Below, piece by piece: positions 9,779-10,000 of a stretch of 10,000 nucleotides of DNA (the first letter of the stretch is position 1; each line of letters begins with the position of its first letter). Under the pieces are notes generated by a model. That model was not told where the DNA came from, searched no databases, and was given only the letters and a program-made list of their open reading frames with translations. Where the stretch lies: NCBI RefSeq assembly GCF_037975245.1, contig NW_027288852.1:1-10000 (forward strand), given 5' to 3'. The DNA is from Apostichopus japonicus (lineage: Eukaryota > Echinodermata > Holothuroidea > Aspidochirotida > Stichopodidae). A program made the position numbers and the translations under genes.

Positions 9779-9922
9779 AAGATCGGCAAAAGACGCCACC
9801 ACCGGGGTTCGAACCAGCGATGCAAAAGAGAGTCTCGCTCATCAGCTCTTACAGTGCGCCAAGCCATCGCGCCACTGTATGGACTGAGATATTAGGCCGA
9901 TTAACTAATACTTACAGCGCCC

Positions 9923-10000
9923 TATGCAGGCACCCGCTGTAAAAGATCGGCAAAAGACGCCACCACCGGGGTTCGAACCAGCGATGCAAAAGAGAGTCTC
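9923..10000. repeat. Partial monomer at the window edge, copy 61
   Basis: The first 78 bases of a 164-bp-type copy, with the indel, C43 and G51. It is cut by the window boundary, not by a biological junction, so the array continues to the right. Confidence 0.95.

Larger units (their letters stand above)
6807..9922. repeat. 164-bp subtype block, 19 copies
   Basis: Copies start every 164 bases from 6807 to 9759. All have GGCAAAAGACG where the left block has GGCAACTCAGACG, that is CTC replaced by a single A, for a net loss of two bases. Other variants build up rightward: copies 42-45 carry only the indel; copy 46 adds A152; copies 47 and 48 have G51 and A152, and copy 47 also A94; copy 49 adds G163; copy 50 and copies 52-60 add C43, while copy 51 keeps G43. 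The change creates a second AAAAGA close to the one at the monomer start. Each copy happens to contain a 60-codon open frame from the monomer's first ATG, but this is a by-product of the period change, not a gene. Confidence 0.97.
1..10000. repeat. Satellite DNA array of 166/164-bp tandem monomers, filling the window
   Basis: The same monomer follows itself head to tail across the whole window with no spacer, inversion or insertion: 60 full copies and one partial. Copies differ at only a few sites, so pairwise identity is at or near 100% within the left block and roughly 96% between the extreme left and right types. GC is about 54%. There is no unique sequence at either edge, so this is the interior of a larger array. 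Monomers of about 165-180 bp are common for eukaryotic satellites, including centromeric and subtelomeric ones, but nothing here shows the chromosomal location. No gene is supported anywhere: stops occur in all frames and the period is not a multiple of three. Confidence 0.98.

Noticed and set aside
6808-9942. Nineteen overlapping 60-residue open frames on the plus strand, one per 164-bp copy
   Set aside because: They are the same frame repeated because the monomer repeats. Each runs 19 bases into the next copy in a different frame, and the period is not a multiple of three. In the 166-bp copies the same start meets a stop after about 45 codons. No recognisable domain, ribosome-binding or splice context supports coding.
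1-10000. CRISPR array
   Set aside because: There are no unique spacers; the entire 164-166 bp unit is repeated without variable segments, and no cas genes are present.

Overview
The whole window is one uninterrupted head-to-tail satellite DNA array. No protein gene, functional tRNA or rRNA gene, CRISPR array, intact mobile element or unique flanking sequence is visible. I counted 60 complete monomers plus a 78-base partial copy at the right edge. Both window edges fall inside the array, so its true length and flanks are unknown.

Layout: positions 1-6806 hold 41 copies of a 166-bp monomer (copy n starts at 1 + 166(n-1)). Positions 6807-9922 hold 19 copies of a 164-bp subtype (starts 6807 + 164k), followed by a truncated copy at 9923-10000. 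The two subtypes differ at one indel site, where CTC is replaced by A, and the switch is abrupt at copy 42. Copies 1-26 (1-4316) look identical by eye. From copy 27 onward a small set of diagnostic substitutions appears, first patchily and then almost fixed in the right-hand copies. By monomer position in 166-bp numbering these are 43 G/C, 51 C/G, 94 T/A, 152 G/A and 163 T/G. This pattern fits local amplification and homogenisation by unequal exchange and gene conversion.

Inside each monomer the minus strand carries a segment resembling the internal RNA polymerase III promoter of a tRNA: a box A-like TGGCGCACTGT, then 35 nt, then a good box B (GGTTCGAAGCC at left, GGTTCGAACCC at right). The tRNA-like arms are badly degenerate. 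The likeliest reading is that the monomer arose from, or captured, a tRNA-derived SINE-like sequence. The monomer also carries a 10-bp hairpin, a second dyad across the monomer junction, and a partial hammerhead-ribozyme-like set of boxes that lacks a proper stem II and GAAA.

Organism: a eukaryotic nuclear genome, because of the long satellite array with a nucleosome-scale monomer and pol III-type boxes. GC is about 54% and CpG is not depleted (11 per monomer, observed/expected about 0.94 by hand count), which suits an invertebrate or another lightly CpG-methylated genome, or a very young array. I cannot name the species or match the monomer to a known satellite family from the sequence alone.
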